In this document: positions 44,626 to 52,187 of the stretch, piece after piece
How the letters are laid out: every line of letters begins with the position of its first letter
How positions within the stretch are numbered: position 1 is the stretch's first letter
NCBI RefSeq assembly: GCF_001613045.1
Contig: NZ_BDBP01000066.1
Location: forward strand, 1-60,494
Direction: 5' to 3'
Length of the DNA stretch: 60,494 nucleotides
From: Nocardia lijiangensis NBRC 108240
GTDB lineage: Bacteria; Actinomycetota; Actinomycetes; Mycobacteriales; Mycobacteriaceae
The notes under the pieces: generated by a model
Database searches by the model: none
Seen by the model: the letters and a program-made list of their open reading frames with translations, nothing else
What the model was told of the DNA's origin: nothing
Made by a program: the position numbers and the translations under genes

Positions 44626-45024
44626 ATGACCACGATCGAAGCTCCGGCCCAGCCGAAGCGGAAGACGCTGTACCGAGGCGACCCCGGAATGTGGTCCTGG
44701 GCGCTGCACCGGATCACCGGTGTCACCATCTTCTTCTTCCTCTTCGTGCACGTCTTGGATACCGCGTTGGTCCGGGTCAGCCCGGCCACCTACGACGAGG
44801 CGATCGAGACCTACAAGAACCCGCTCGTCGCTCTGATGGAGATGGGTCTCGTGGTCTGCGTGCTTTTCCACGCGCTCAACGGCGTCCGCGTGATCCTCGT
44901 CGACTTCTGGTCCCAGGGCCCGCGCTACCAGCGCCAGATGCTCTGGATTGTGCTCGCCATCTGGATCCTGGTCTCCGCCGCCGGTGTCGGTCGCCAGTTC
45001 TTCTACCTGTTCACGGAGCACTGA
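44626..45024 (+). CDS. sdhC: Succinate dehydrogenase cytochrome b556 subunit
   Basis: A 132-residue membrane subunit with three hydrophobic segments. RGDPGMWSWALHRITGVTIF opens the family, with the heme-ligand His (HRITG) and the second helix LVVCVLFHALNGVRVILVD with a further His. It anchors SdhA/SdhB in the membrane and binds heme and quinone together with SdhD. The ATG at 44626 is the family start (TTIEAPAQPKRKTLYRG). First gene of sdhCDAB; an 85-base junction to sdhD holds a coding repeat rather than an empty spacer. Confidence 0.93.
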   Translation: MTTIEAPAQPKRKTLYRGDPGMWSWALHRITGVTIFFFLFVHVLDTALVRVSPATYDEAIETYKNPLVALMEMGLVVCVLFHALNGVRVILVDFWSQGPRYQRQMLWIVLAIWILVSAAGVGRQFFYLFTEH

Positions 45025-45029
45025 TAACC

Positions 45030-45113
45030 ATGACTGAGCGAAGCGAAGGAATCATGAACACAGCCGCCAGTGCGGTCATGGTGGAGCCGAGCGTCAGCGA
45101 GGCGCAGGCATGA
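45030..45113 (+). CDS. Micro-ORF (27 aa) formed by interspersed repeat copy B
   Basis: The ATG at 45030 is five bases after the sdhC stop and the TGA at 45111-45113 overlaps the sdhD start as ATGA. Encoded peptide: MTERSEGIM, NTAASAVMV, EPSVSEAQA. It shares the first block (ERSE.IM) and the last block (EPSVSE.QA) with copy A at 38913-38993. Translation through it would deliver ribosomes to the sdhD start. The sequence element is probably the conserved unit, and a product, if made, is a short hydrophilic peptide. Confidence 0.6.
   Translation: MTERSEGIMNTAASAVMVEPSVSEAQA
45030..45113 (+). repeat. Interspersed intergenic repeat, copy B (MIRU-like)
   Basis: Near-identical to copy A over the 3' half (GGAGCCGAGCGTCAGCGAGG, CGCAGGCATGA) with a divergent middle, and inserted in the sdhC-sdhD junction that is otherwise usually short. 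Frame and ATGA ending are preserved in both copies. Confidence 0.75.
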
Positions 45114-45541
45114 GCGCACCTGTTCTCGGTAAGTCTTACGACCGCCCGGCCAGCCTGGATCTGCCCCGCTCGCCGCGCGCCCGCTCCAGCAACAATTTCG
45201 AGAAGTACGCGTGGCTGTTCATGCGCTTCTCCGGCCTGCTGCTGATGGTCCTTGTCCTGGGCCACATGTTCATCATGCTGATGATCGACGGCGGCGTGCA
45301 GCGTCTGAACTTCGCCTTCGTCGCGGGCCGCTGGGCGTCCCCGTTCTGGCAGATCTGGGACCTGACCATGCTGTGGCTGGCCCAGCTGCACGGCGGCAAC
45401 GGCCTGCGCACCGTGATCGACGACTACTCCCGCAAGGACTCGACGCGGTTCTGGCTCAAGACCCTGCTGGTCATCTCGATGATCCTGGTCATGGGCGTCG
45501 GCACCTACGTCATCTTCACCTTCGACCCCAACATCAGTTAG
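45110..45541 (+). CDS. sdhD: Succinate dehydrogenase hydrophobic membrane anchor subunit
   Basis: A 143-residue protein with three membrane helices (FSGLLLMVLVLGHMFIMLMI, IWDLTMLWLAQLHGGNGL, LLVISMILVMGVGTYVIFTF). His residues in GHMF and LHGGNGLR are the expected heme/quinone neighbourhood. The start codon overlaps the stop of the repeat peptide. The stop is 13 bases before sdhA. Second gene of the operon. Confidence 0.93.
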   Translation: MSAPVLGKSYDRPASLDLPRSPRARSSNNFEKYAWLFMRFSGLLLMVLVLGHMFIMLMIDGGVQRLNFAFVAGRWASPFWQIWDLTMLWLAQLHGGNGLRTVIDDYSRKDSTRFWLKTLLVISMILVMGVGTYVIFTFDPNIS

Positions 45542-45554
45542 GAACAGGCCCTCG

Positions 45555-47324
45555 ATGAGTGAATCGCGACCGATTCAGGAACACCGCTACGACGTCGTCA
45601 TCGTCGGTGCCGGTGGCGCGGGCATGCGCGCGGCGATCGAGGCCGGTCCCCGGGTCCGCACCGCCGTGCTGACCAAGCTGTACCCGACCCGCAGCCACAC
45701 CGGCGCGGCCCAGGGCGGCATGTGCGCGGCGCTGGCCAACGTCGAAGAGGACAACTGGGAGTGGCACACCTTCGACACCGTCAAGGGTGGTGACTACCTG
45801 GTCGACCAGGACGCCGCGGAGATCATGGCCAAGGAGGCCATCGACGCGGTGATGGACCTCGAGAAGATGGGTCTGCCGTTCAACCGGACCCCCGAGGGCA
45901 AGATCGACCAGCGCCGCTTCGGCGGCCACACCCGCGATCACGGCAAGGCCCCGGTCCGCCGCGCGTGCTACGCCGCCGACCGCACCGGCCACATGATCCT
46001 GCAGACGCTGTACCAGAACTGCGTCAAGCACGACGTGGAGTTCTACAACGAGTTCTACGTGCTCGACCTGGTGCTCACCGAGAGCGACCGCGGTCCGATC
46101 GCCACCGGTGTGGTCGCCTACGAGCTGGCCACCGGCGAGCTGCACGTCTTCCACGCCAAGTCGATCGTGTTCGCCACGGGCGGCTCGGGCCGGATGTACA
46201 AGACCACCTCGAACGCGCACACGCTGACCGGCGACGGCATGGCGATCGTGTTCCGCAAGGGTCTGCCGCTGGAGGACATGGAGTTCCACCAGTTCCACCC
46301 GACAGGTCTGGCCGGTCTCGGCATCCTGATCTCGGAAGCGGTCCGTGGTGAGGGCGGCATCTTGCGCAACGCCTCCGGCGAGCGGTTCATGGAGCGCTAC
46401 GCCCCCACCATCAAGGACCTCGCGCCGCGCGACATCGTCGCCCGCTCGATGGTGCTCGAGGTGCTCGAAGGTCGCGGTGCCGGGCCGAACAAGGACTACG
46501 TACTCATCGACGTGACCCACCTCGGCGAGGACGTGCTCGAGGAGAAGCTGCCCGACATCACCGAGTTCTCCCGCACCTACCTGGGTGTGGACCCGGTGAA
46601 GGAGCCGGTGCCGGTCATGCCGACCTGTCACTACGTGATGGGCGGCATCCCGACCCGGATCCGCGGCGAGGTGCTGCGCAACAACACCGACATCGTGCCA
46701 GGCCTCTACGCGGCGGGCGAATGCGCGTGTGTCTCCGTGCACGGCTCCAACCGCCTCGGCACCAACTCGCTGCTCGACATCAACGTGTTCGGCCGCCGCG
46801 CGGGCATCGCCGCCGCGGAGTACGCCCAGCGCACCGAGTTCGTCGACATGCCGGCGAGCCCGGCGCAGATGGTCACCGACTGGCTGGCCATGCTGTTGTC
46901 GGAGCACGGCAACGAGCGGGTCGCCGACATCCGCACCGAGCTGCAGTACACGATGGACATGAACGCCGCCGTGTTCCGCACCGAGGACACCCTCAAGCAG
47001 GCCCTCACCGACATCCACGCGCTCAAGGAGCGGTACACGCGGATCACGGTGCAGGACAAGGGCAAGCGGTACAACAGCGACCTGCTGGAGGCCGTCGAGC
47101 TCGGCTTCCTGCTCGAGCTGGCCGAGGTCACCGTCGTCGGCGCGCTGAACCGGAAGGAATCGCGCGGCGGCCACGCCCGCGAGGACTACCCGGACCGCGA
47201 CGACGTGAACTTCATGCGGCACACGATGGCCTACAAGGAGAGCCCCGAGCTCATCTCCGACATCCGCCTCGACTTCAAGCCGGTGGTGCAGACCCGTTAC
47301 GAGCCGATGGAGCGTAAGTACTGA
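45555..47324 (+). CDS. sdhA: Succinate dehydrogenase flavoprotein subunit
   Basis: A 589-residue flavoprotein. VIVGAGGAGMRAAIEAG is the FAD motif, RSHTGAAQGGMCAALANVEE holds the His for covalent FAD, GHTRDHGKAPVRR, MEFHQFHPTGLAG and HYVMGGIPT contain succinate-binding residues, and NRLGTNSLLDINVFGRRAG is near the C-terminal part. Oxidises succinate to fumarate in the TCA cycle and passes electrons to SdhB. It follows sdhD by 13 bases with its own start, and its TGA overlaps the sdhB ATG. Confidence 0.97.
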   Translation: MSESRPIQEHRYDVVIVGAGGAGMRAAIEAGPRVRTAVLTKLYPTRSHTGAAQGGMCAALANVEEDNWEWHTFDTVKGGDYLVDQDAAEIMAKEAIDAVMDLEKMGLPFNRTPEGKIDQRRFGGHTRDHGKAPVRRACYAADRTGHMILQTLYQNCVKHDVEFYNEFYVLDLVLTESDRGPIATGVVAYELATGELHVFHAKSIVFATGGSGRMYKTTSNAHTLTGDGMAIVFRKGLPLEDMEFHQFHPTGLAGLGILISEAVRGEGGILRNASGERFMERYAPTIKDLAPRDIVARSMVLEVLEGRGAGPNKDYVLIDVTHLGEDVLEEKLPDITEFSRTYLGVDPVKEPVPVMPTCHYVMGGIPTRIRGEVLRNNTDIVPGLYAAGECACVSVHGSNRLGTNSLLDINVFGRRAGIAAAEYAQRTEFVDMPASPAQMVTDWLAMLLSEHGNERVADIRTELQYTMDMNAAVFRTEDTLKQALTDIHALKERYTRITVQDKGKRYNSDLLEAVELGFLLELAEVTVVGALNRKESRGGHAREDYPDRDDVNFMRHTMAYKESPELISDIRLDFKPVVQTRYEPMERKY

Positions 47325-48097
47325 TGACTGCTGTAGCCGAAGCACCCTCCTCGCAGAAGCCGGCTCCGGTCCCCGACGGCTCGGTGATGATCACCGTCAA
47401 GGTGGCCAGGTTCAACCCGGAGGACGAGAAGGGCGCGCACTGGGAGTCCTTCCAGGTGCCGGTCCTGCCGACCGACCGCTTCCTGAACGTGCTCATCTAC
47501 ATCAAGTCCTACCTGGACGGCACGCTCACCTTCCGCCGCTCCTGCGCGCACGGCGTCTGCGGTTCGGACGCCATGCGGATCAACGGCGTGAACCGGCTGG
47601 CCTGCAAGGTGCTGATGAAGGACATGCTGCCCAAGGGCGGCAAGTCGATCACCGTCACCGTCGAGCCGATCCGCGGCCTGCCCGTGGAGAAGGACCTCGT
47701 GGTGAACATGGAGCCGTTCTTCGACGCGTTCCGCGCGGTGAAGCCCTACCTGATCACCACGGGTAACGAGCCCACCCGCGAGCGCATCCAGAGCCAGGCC
47801 GACCGCGCCCGGTTCGACGACACCACCAAGTGCATCCTGTGCGCCTGCTGCACCACCTCCTGCCCCGTGTACTGGAGCGACGGCAGCTACTTCGGCCCGG
47901 CCGCGATCGTGAACGCCCACCGCTTCATCTTCGACAGCCGCGACGAAGGCGCCCGCGAACGCCTCGACATCCTCAACGACGTCGAAGGCGTCTGGCGCTG
48001 CCGCACCACCTTCAACTGCACCGACGCCTGCCCCCGCGGCATCGAGGTCACCAAGGCCATCCAGGAAGTCAAGCGAGCCCTCCTCTTCGCCCGCTGA
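47324..48097 (+). CDS. sdhB: Succinate dehydrogenase iron-sulfur subunit
   Basis: A 257-residue iron-sulfur protein. The 2Fe-2S cluster Cys are in RRSCAHGVCGSDAMRINGVN with LACKVLMKD; the 4Fe-4S motif is TKCILCACCTTSCPVYW; the 3Fe-4S motif is CRTTFNCTDACPRGIEV. It transfers electrons from SdhA to quinone. One-base overlap with sdhA (TGATG). Followed by a strong terminator, so sdhCDAB ends here. Confidence 0.97.
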   Translation: MTAVAEAPSSQKPAPVPDGSVMITVKVARFNPEDEKGAHWESFQVPVLPTDRFLNVLIYIKSYLDGTLTFRRSCAHGVCGSDAMRINGVNRLACKVLMKDMLPKGGKSITVTVEPIRGLPVEKDLVVNMEPFFDAFRAVKPYLITTGNEPTRERIQSQADRARFDDTTKCILCACCTTSCPVYWSDGSYFGPAAIVNAHRFIFDSRDEGARERLDILNDVEGVWRCRTTFNCTDACPRGIEVTKAIQEVKRALLFAR

Positions 48098-48130
48098 TCT
48101 CCGGATCCGAACGGATCCACGGCCGACAAC

Positions 48131-48167
48131 GAAGGCCGCCACCATCTCAAAGATGGTGGCGGCCTTC
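48131..48167 (+). terminator. Intrinsic terminator of the sdh operon
   Basis: GAAGGCCGCCACCATCT and its exact complement form a 17-bp stem around a CAA loop, 33 bases after the sdhB stop, followed by TTCGTTGG. A strong, perfectly paired terminator. Confidence 0.92.
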
Positions 48168-48225
48168 TTCGTTGGCGCCTCTCCATCAGTCCGGCACGCA
48201 CCGATCCGCGGAGCCGAGGGTTACG

Positions 48226-48241
48226 AATATCTATCGATATT
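48226..48241 (+). promoter_or_regulatory. Palindrome upstream of vapBC
   Basis: AATATC-TATC-GATATT is a perfect inverted repeat in an AT-rich patch, about 36 bases before the vapB start and upstream of its likely -10 TATCGT (48264-48269). It is the expected place for the antitoxin-toxin operator. Confidence 0.5.
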
Positions 48242-48276
48242 GCTGGACACATAGCTGGAGATTTATCGTGAGACAT

Positions 48277-48486
48277 ATGAAGACCATGATCGACCTCAAC
48301 GACGAAGCGCTGGCGCTGGCCGCCAAGGAGCTGGGCACGACCACGAAGAAGGACACGGTCAACGCCGCGCTCGAGTTCGTGGCCGATCGCAGGCGACGGA
48401 TCGAGCAGGTGCTGAACGATCCTTACGGGTTCGGAGTCGGACCGGACATCGACGATCCGGAGATCATGCGCCAGGCTCGCCGTTGA
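48277..48486 (+). CDS. vapB: Type II antitoxin VapB-like
   Basis: A 69-residue protein. KTMIDLNDEALALAAKELGT is a ribbon-helix-helix motif, followed by TTKKDTVNAALEFVADRRRR, the usual VapB core; the acidic C-terminus (GPDIDDPEIM) would wrap the toxin. TATCGT lies seven bases upstream of the ATG, so translation is probably leaderless; a GTG at 48268 is possible but would overlap that hexamer. The TTGA overlap with the toxin gene is typical of TA operons. Mycobacteria also have a vapBC pair just after sdhB, but in the opposite orientation as far as I recall. Confidence 0.88.
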   Translation: MKTMIDLNDEALALAAKELGTTTKKDTVNAALEFVADRRRRIEQVLNDPYGFGVGPDIDDPEIMRQARR

Positions 48487-48917
48487 CCGAAACAACACCA
48501 TTGCGGCTCCATCTCGTCGACACCTCGGCAGCCGCTCGCATCAGGCATCCACCGGTACGTAGCGTCATCGCGGGCCTCATCGCCGACCGCGCCGCCGCGA
48601 CCTGCGTCACCGTCGACCTCGAGGCCGGATATTCCGGACGCAACCTCGCCGACGTCCAGAACATCGGCCAACGACGCCGCTCCCTGTACGTCAATCTGCC
48701 GATCAACGAGACCATCGCCGACCGCGCCAGGGAGGTCCAACTTCTGATGGCGCGCAGGAGTCAGCACCGTTCGGCCGGAATCATCGATCTACTCACCGCC
48801 GCCGTAGCCGAGTTCCACGGCGCGGTCCTCGTGCACTACGACGCCGACTTCGAGCACATCGCAACCGTCACCCGGCAACCGCACGTGTGGGTCGCCCCCC
48901 AGGGCAGCCTGAACTGA
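48483..48917 (+). CDS. vapC: PIN-domain toxin VapC-like
   Basis: A 144-residue PIN nuclease. Acidic active-site residues are seen in LHLVDTSAAARI (Asp), TCVTVDLEAGYS (Glu), AGIIDLLTAAVAEF (Asp) and HYDADFEHIA (Asp). The start is TTG at 48483 inside a TTGA overlap with the antitoxin stop, so translation is coupled. VapC toxins cleave tRNA or rRNA. Its antitoxin is the preceding gene. The target cannot be read from the sequence. Confidence 0.87.
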   Translation: MTETTPLRLHLVDTSAAARIRHPPVRSVIAGLIADRAAATCVTVDLEAGYSGRNLADVQNIGQRRRSLYVNLPINETIADRAREVQLLMARRSQHRSAGIIDLLTAAVAEFHGAVLVHYDADFEHIATVTRQPHVWVAPQGSLN

Positions 48918-49162
48918 TTTGTCGCGCGCCAGCTTCTTTGCTCGGGTCTGCCGCGACGGTGTAGCAGTGTGCCGAATCGGCGTAGCGATCACGGTCCGAA
49001 GAGAATCCCGACAACGAAAGCCGTTGACGCTACTCCACGACCGGCACGCAGAATTCGGCCGCTTCCAGAGCGGCGACCGCAGCCGGTTCCTGATCCTGGC
49101 GCAGGAGCAACACTGGCCGCGCCTGAATCAGGGCAAGAACAAGCACGACTTCGATCGCTGGT

Positions 49163-49834
49163 GTGTCGCAATGCCGTTCAGCTAGGCCGAATCCCCCAGC
49201 CATCGCCATTTTCGCGGCGCGCGACTCGCGGGGCGTAGCGGCCCTGCGATTGTTCGGCGACAAGGGCTACGACAACACCACCGTCGCCGAGATCGCCGCC
49301 GCCGCACAGGTCTCCTACGCGACGTTCTTCAACTACTTCACCGCCAAGGAAGACGTGGTCTTCGCCGACGACGATCTCTACGACGCACTCCTCGCCGAGA
49401 TCTTCGCCGCCCGCGCCCCAGACGAACGCCCCGCCGACTTGCTGTTGCGCACGATCGAGCACCTCAGCACGGCGACGAGCTGGAGCTTCCCCCTAGACCA
49501 CGAACTCACCCACATCCGCGCCCGCCTCATCACCGAAGTGCCCGCCCTGCGCGCCGCCGCCCTGCTGCGTAACGCCGGCCTGCGGCAGCGCCTGACCCGC
49601 GCCCTGCTCGACGCCTACCCCGCCGACCTCGACGCCCTGTACGCGGCAGCACTGACCGGTGCGATGGTCGGTGCGGTCGACGCGGTGCTGGACGACTCCG
49701 CCAGGGGACAGCTGGCACCCACCACGATGACCGGCATCGTGCGCCGAGCCGCCGAAATCGGCCTGCGCGGGCACCTGTCGGAGGGAGTGTGGCCCGAGCA
49801 GGAAACGACACGAAGCGCGGCATCTCGCAAGTAG
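49163..49834 (+). CDS. TetR/AcrR family regulator with unusual N-terminus
   Basis: A 223-residue frame. The HTH is clear from residue about 20: RGVAALRLFGDKGYDNTTVA, EIAAAAQVSYATFFNYF and TAKEDVVF. The C-terminal domain (SWSFPLDHELTHIRARLITE) matches a common actinobacterial TetR group. The N-terminal 20 residues (SQCRSARPNPPAIAIFAA) do not look like the basic lead of the family and there is no ribosome-binding site or -10 hexamer at the GTG at 49163, so the true 5' end may be lost or the gene may be decaying. No target gene lies next to it on the divergent side. Confidence 0.7.
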   Translation: MSQCRSARPNPPAIAIFAARDSRGVAALRLFGDKGYDNTTVAEIAAAAQVSYATFFNYFTAKEDVVFADDDLYDALLAEIFAARAPDERPADLLLRTIEHLSTATSWSFPLDHELTHIRARLITEVPALRAAALLRNAGLRQRLTRALLDAYPADLDALYAAALTGAMVGAVDAVLDDSARGQLAPTTMTGIVRRAAEIGLRGHLSEGVWPEQETTRSAASRK

Positions 49835-49897
49835 GTGTCCGATCGCGGCCGTCACCGGCAATCGCGGGTATGAGTCGTCAGGGCAGTCCGAACCGAC

Positions 49898-50581
49898 TCA
49901 CTCGCGGTGCAGGGGTGAGGGGGTGGCGCGGGACCAGTGTTCGCCCGCGAGGACGACGTGGTCGAGGAAGCGGAGACCTACGGTGTGAGCGGCGTCCATG
50001 AGGAGCGTGGTGGTGCGGCGGTCGTCGAGGCTGGGCGCGGCCGTGCCGGAGGGGTGGTTGTGCACGAGGGCGAAGGCGCGGCCGTCGTGGCGGAGCACGG
50101 TGTTGAGGATCTCGCGGATCGGGACGGCGACCCGATCGACGGCGCCCTCGGCGACGAATACCTTCTGCCGCAAGCGATTCTGAGTGTCACACACCAGCAC
50201 GAGGAGCCGCTCCACGCGGGCGCCGTCGAACAGCGGGCGGGCGATGCGGACGACGTCGAAGGCGCTTTCCAGACGCGGCGCGGGCGCGGGTTCGGCGCGC
50301 GCCCTGCTGCCGAGCTGGAAGGCCGCGATGATCGCGGCGGCTTTGGCCACCCCGATCCCGGTCTTGCGGAACAGTTCTTCGGGCCGAGCCGCCGAGAGTC
50401 CGGGTATACCACCGTATTCGGCGAGGAGTTCGGCAGCCATGTCCAGTGCGCTCTCGCCTCGGCGACCCTGGCCGAGCAGCATGGCGAGCAGCTCGCTGTC
50501 GCTGAGCGCGGCGGGGCCGACCGCGAGCAGCCGCTCGCGCGGGCGTTGGCCGAAGGGCAGGTTGGCGATCGGTACCGACAT
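49898..50581 (-). CDS. radC: RadC family JAB-domain protein
   Basis: A 227-residue protein. The N-terminal helix-hairpin-helix-like part contains PRERLLAVGPAALSDSELLA and IPGLSAARPEELFRKTGIGV, and the C-terminal JAB/MPN domain has the metal motif HNHPSGTAAPSLDD with Glu in VAVPIREI. Despite the name, a role in recombination is not proven; the JAB fold is metal-dependent. GGGGG precedes the ATG at 50581. Upstream on the same strand, 121 bases away, is an orphan antitoxin gene. Confidence 0.85.
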   Translation of the reverse strand: MSVPIANLPFGQRPRERLLAVGPAALSDSELLAMLLGQGRRGESALDMAAELLAEYGGIPGLSAARPEELFRKTGIGVAKAAAIIAAFQLGSRARAEPAPAPRLESAFDVVRIARPLFDGARVERLLVLVCDTQNRLRQKVFVAEGAVDRVAVPIREILNTVLRHDGRAFALVHNHPSGTAAPSLDDRRTTTLLMDAAHTVGLRFLDHVVLAGEHWSRATPSPLHRE

Positions 50582-50702
50582 CACAATCCCCCTCGAATGC
50601 GTTGGAGGATTCGCATCATGCCAGCGGCCACCGACAGGTCGGGTGGGCGCGGCTCGGGCAGAATCGAGACCTGCGCACGGCCGGAGTGAAGTCGGAGTAT
50701 GT

Positions 50703-50909
50703 CTAACCGTCGACCACGGTGACGACTTCCGGCGCGGGCAGCGCGCAGAGCACACCCGCGGCCAGCTTCTCCAGGTGGTGAAGTTGCCGCTCGTGCACCA
50801 CGATTCGGCGCAGCGCCTCGTTGATGGTGGCGTTGCTGTTGGATGTCCCCATGATCTCTGCGGCGGCGGCCAACAGCTTCTGGTCGAGATCGATCCGCAC
50901 CGTACGCAT
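50703..50909 (-). CDS. Orphan VapB/RHH-type antitoxin
   Basis: A 68-residue protein. RTVRIDLDQKLLAAAAEIMG is a ribbon-helix-helix, followed by TSNSNATINEALRRIVVHER, the VapB core seen also in the antitoxin at 48277. No PIN-domain gene is found downstream; 121 bases of non-coding sequence lead to radC. The toxin was either lost or is elsewhere. The ATG at 50909 has GAAGGAGGA upstream, which is a good ribosome-binding site. Confidence 0.75.
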   Translation of the reverse strand: MRTVRIDLDQKLLAAAAEIMGTSNSNATINEALRRIVVHERQLHHLEKLAAGVLCALPAPEVVTVVDG

Positions 50910-51268
50910 GCGTCCTCCTTCGTACTTTCGCCATCTTGCGCCATCACCCCCGCTCATGTCCGGCAAATCGCGTACACACACCGGCCGCTTTCGTGGTCAC
51001 CACCCGGCCGAACACGTGGCTGACCGGCCGCGAGACACACCACGCGGTGGTCGACGCCTATCATGCGCCGCGCACGACGCCTGCCGATAGCCCGCGCACG
51101 GCGGAGCGAAGGTGGAGCTACCCGCACCGCGGGCACTGAATCGCGCGCTGCCACCGGTTTCCATCCACGAGACCGGTAACCGACGGAAACGGACCGGCCA
51201 GCTAGGCAGTGTGTACAGCTGGCCGGGCTTTTGTTGTCGGAACGGTCAGGCGGTGCTTGCATCGAGAT
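50910..51268. other. Intergenic region upstream of phhA
   Basis: About 360 bases between divergent genes with no convincing coding frame. It holds a terminator-like hairpin (51194-51226) and a motif GGAGCGAAGGTGGAG (51103-51117) that recurs with one change in the gap before trpS (56876-56890). Confidence 0.5.
51194..51226 (+). terminator. Terminator-like hairpin 42 bases upstream of phhA
   Basis: CCGGCCAGCT (51194-51203) and AGCTGGCCGG (51217-51226) pair perfectly around a 13-base loop, followed by GCTTTTGTTG. No plus-strand gene ends here, so it may insulate phhA from upstream transcription, or control it if transcription starts earlier. Confidence 0.6.
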
Positions 51269-52180
51269 ATGTTCACCGAGGCTCAGCTGTACTCGCCGGT
51301 CACCCGTACCGGTGACGGCGACGTGACGGTGCACCTGAGCGACGAGCACCCCGGCGTGCACGACCCCGACTACCGGGCCCGCCGCAACTCCATCGCCGCT
51401 CTCGCGCTGGCCTACAAGCCGGGCGAACCCGCACCCACGATCGACTACACCGACGAAGAACAGCAGGTCTGGCGGATCGTCTCCGCCGAACTGGCACGCA
51501 AACACCGCACCTACGCGTGTACCGAGGTGCAAGCCGCCGCGGCCCGGCTCGACCTGCCCCACGACCACATCCCGCAACTCGACGAGGTGACCGCGGCCCT
51601 GGCCCCGCTCACCGGCTTCCACTACGTCCCCGCCGCAGGCCTGGTGCCGCTGCGCGAGTTCTTCGGCTCCTTCGCCGAGCGGGTCTTCCACTCCACCCAG
51701 TACATCCGGCACCACTCCGCACCGCTCTACACCCCGGAACCGGACGCCATCCACGAGATCATCGGGCACGCCAATCAGATCGCCAGCGCGCGCTTCGCCG
51801 CCATCTACGAAATCGTCGGTGCGGCGGTCGCCAGGCTGACCACCGAGACGGCGCTGAAGTTCCTCGCCGATGTGTTCTGGTTCTCGATGGAGTTCGGTGT
51901 CGTCCGTGAGCAGGGCGAAATCCGCTGCTACGGAGCGGGACTCCTGTCCTCCTACGGCGAGCTCGACGAGTTCCGGCAGGCCGAGATGCGGCCGCTGGAC
52001 GTGGTCGCGATGGGGACCGCAGCCTACGACATCACCCACTACCAGCCGATTCTCTATTGCGCCGCATCGATTTCGGAGATCGAGGACGTGGTCGGCGGCT
52101 TCTTCGCCGAGATGGACGACGACACTCCCCTGCGCGCGCTGCACGACAAGCGGCGCCCGTCGGTGGCCGAAGCGAGCTGA
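51269..52180 (+). CDS. phhA: Phenylalanine 4-monooxygenase (aromatic amino acid hydroxylase)
   Basis: A 303-residue bacterial-type aromatic amino acid hydroxylase. Iron ligands are the two His in AIHEIIGHANQI and the Glu in DVFWFSMEFGV; the substrate and pterin regions FHYVPAAGLVPLREFFGSFA and FHSTQYIRHHS match the family. It hydroxylates phenylalanine to tyrosine using tetrahydrobiopterin. The ATG at 51269 is the first good start of the domain; TTGCAT six bases upstream is a weaker -10 candidate. No pterin-recycling gene lies nearby. Confidence 0.93.
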   Translation: MFTEAQLYSPVTRTGDGDVTVHLSDEHPGVHDPDYRARRNSIAALALAYKPGEPAPTIDYTDEEQQVWRIVSAELARKHRTYACTEVQAAAARLDLPHDHIPQLDEVTAALAPLTGFHYVPAAGLVPLREFFGSFAERVFHSTQYIRHHSAPLYTPEPDAIHEIIGHANQIASARFAAIYEIVGAAVARLTTETALKFLADVFWFSMEFGVVREQGEIRCYGAGLLSSYGELDEFRQAEMRPLDVVAMGTAAYDITHYQPILYCAASISEIEDVVGGFFAEMDDDTPLRALHDKRRPSVAEAS

Positions 52181-52187
52181 ACCCTGC

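Noticed and set aside
48919..49185. Short plus-strand frame after vapC as a gene
   Set aside because: No start context, no recognisable fold, Arg-rich; it runs into the start of the TetR frame.
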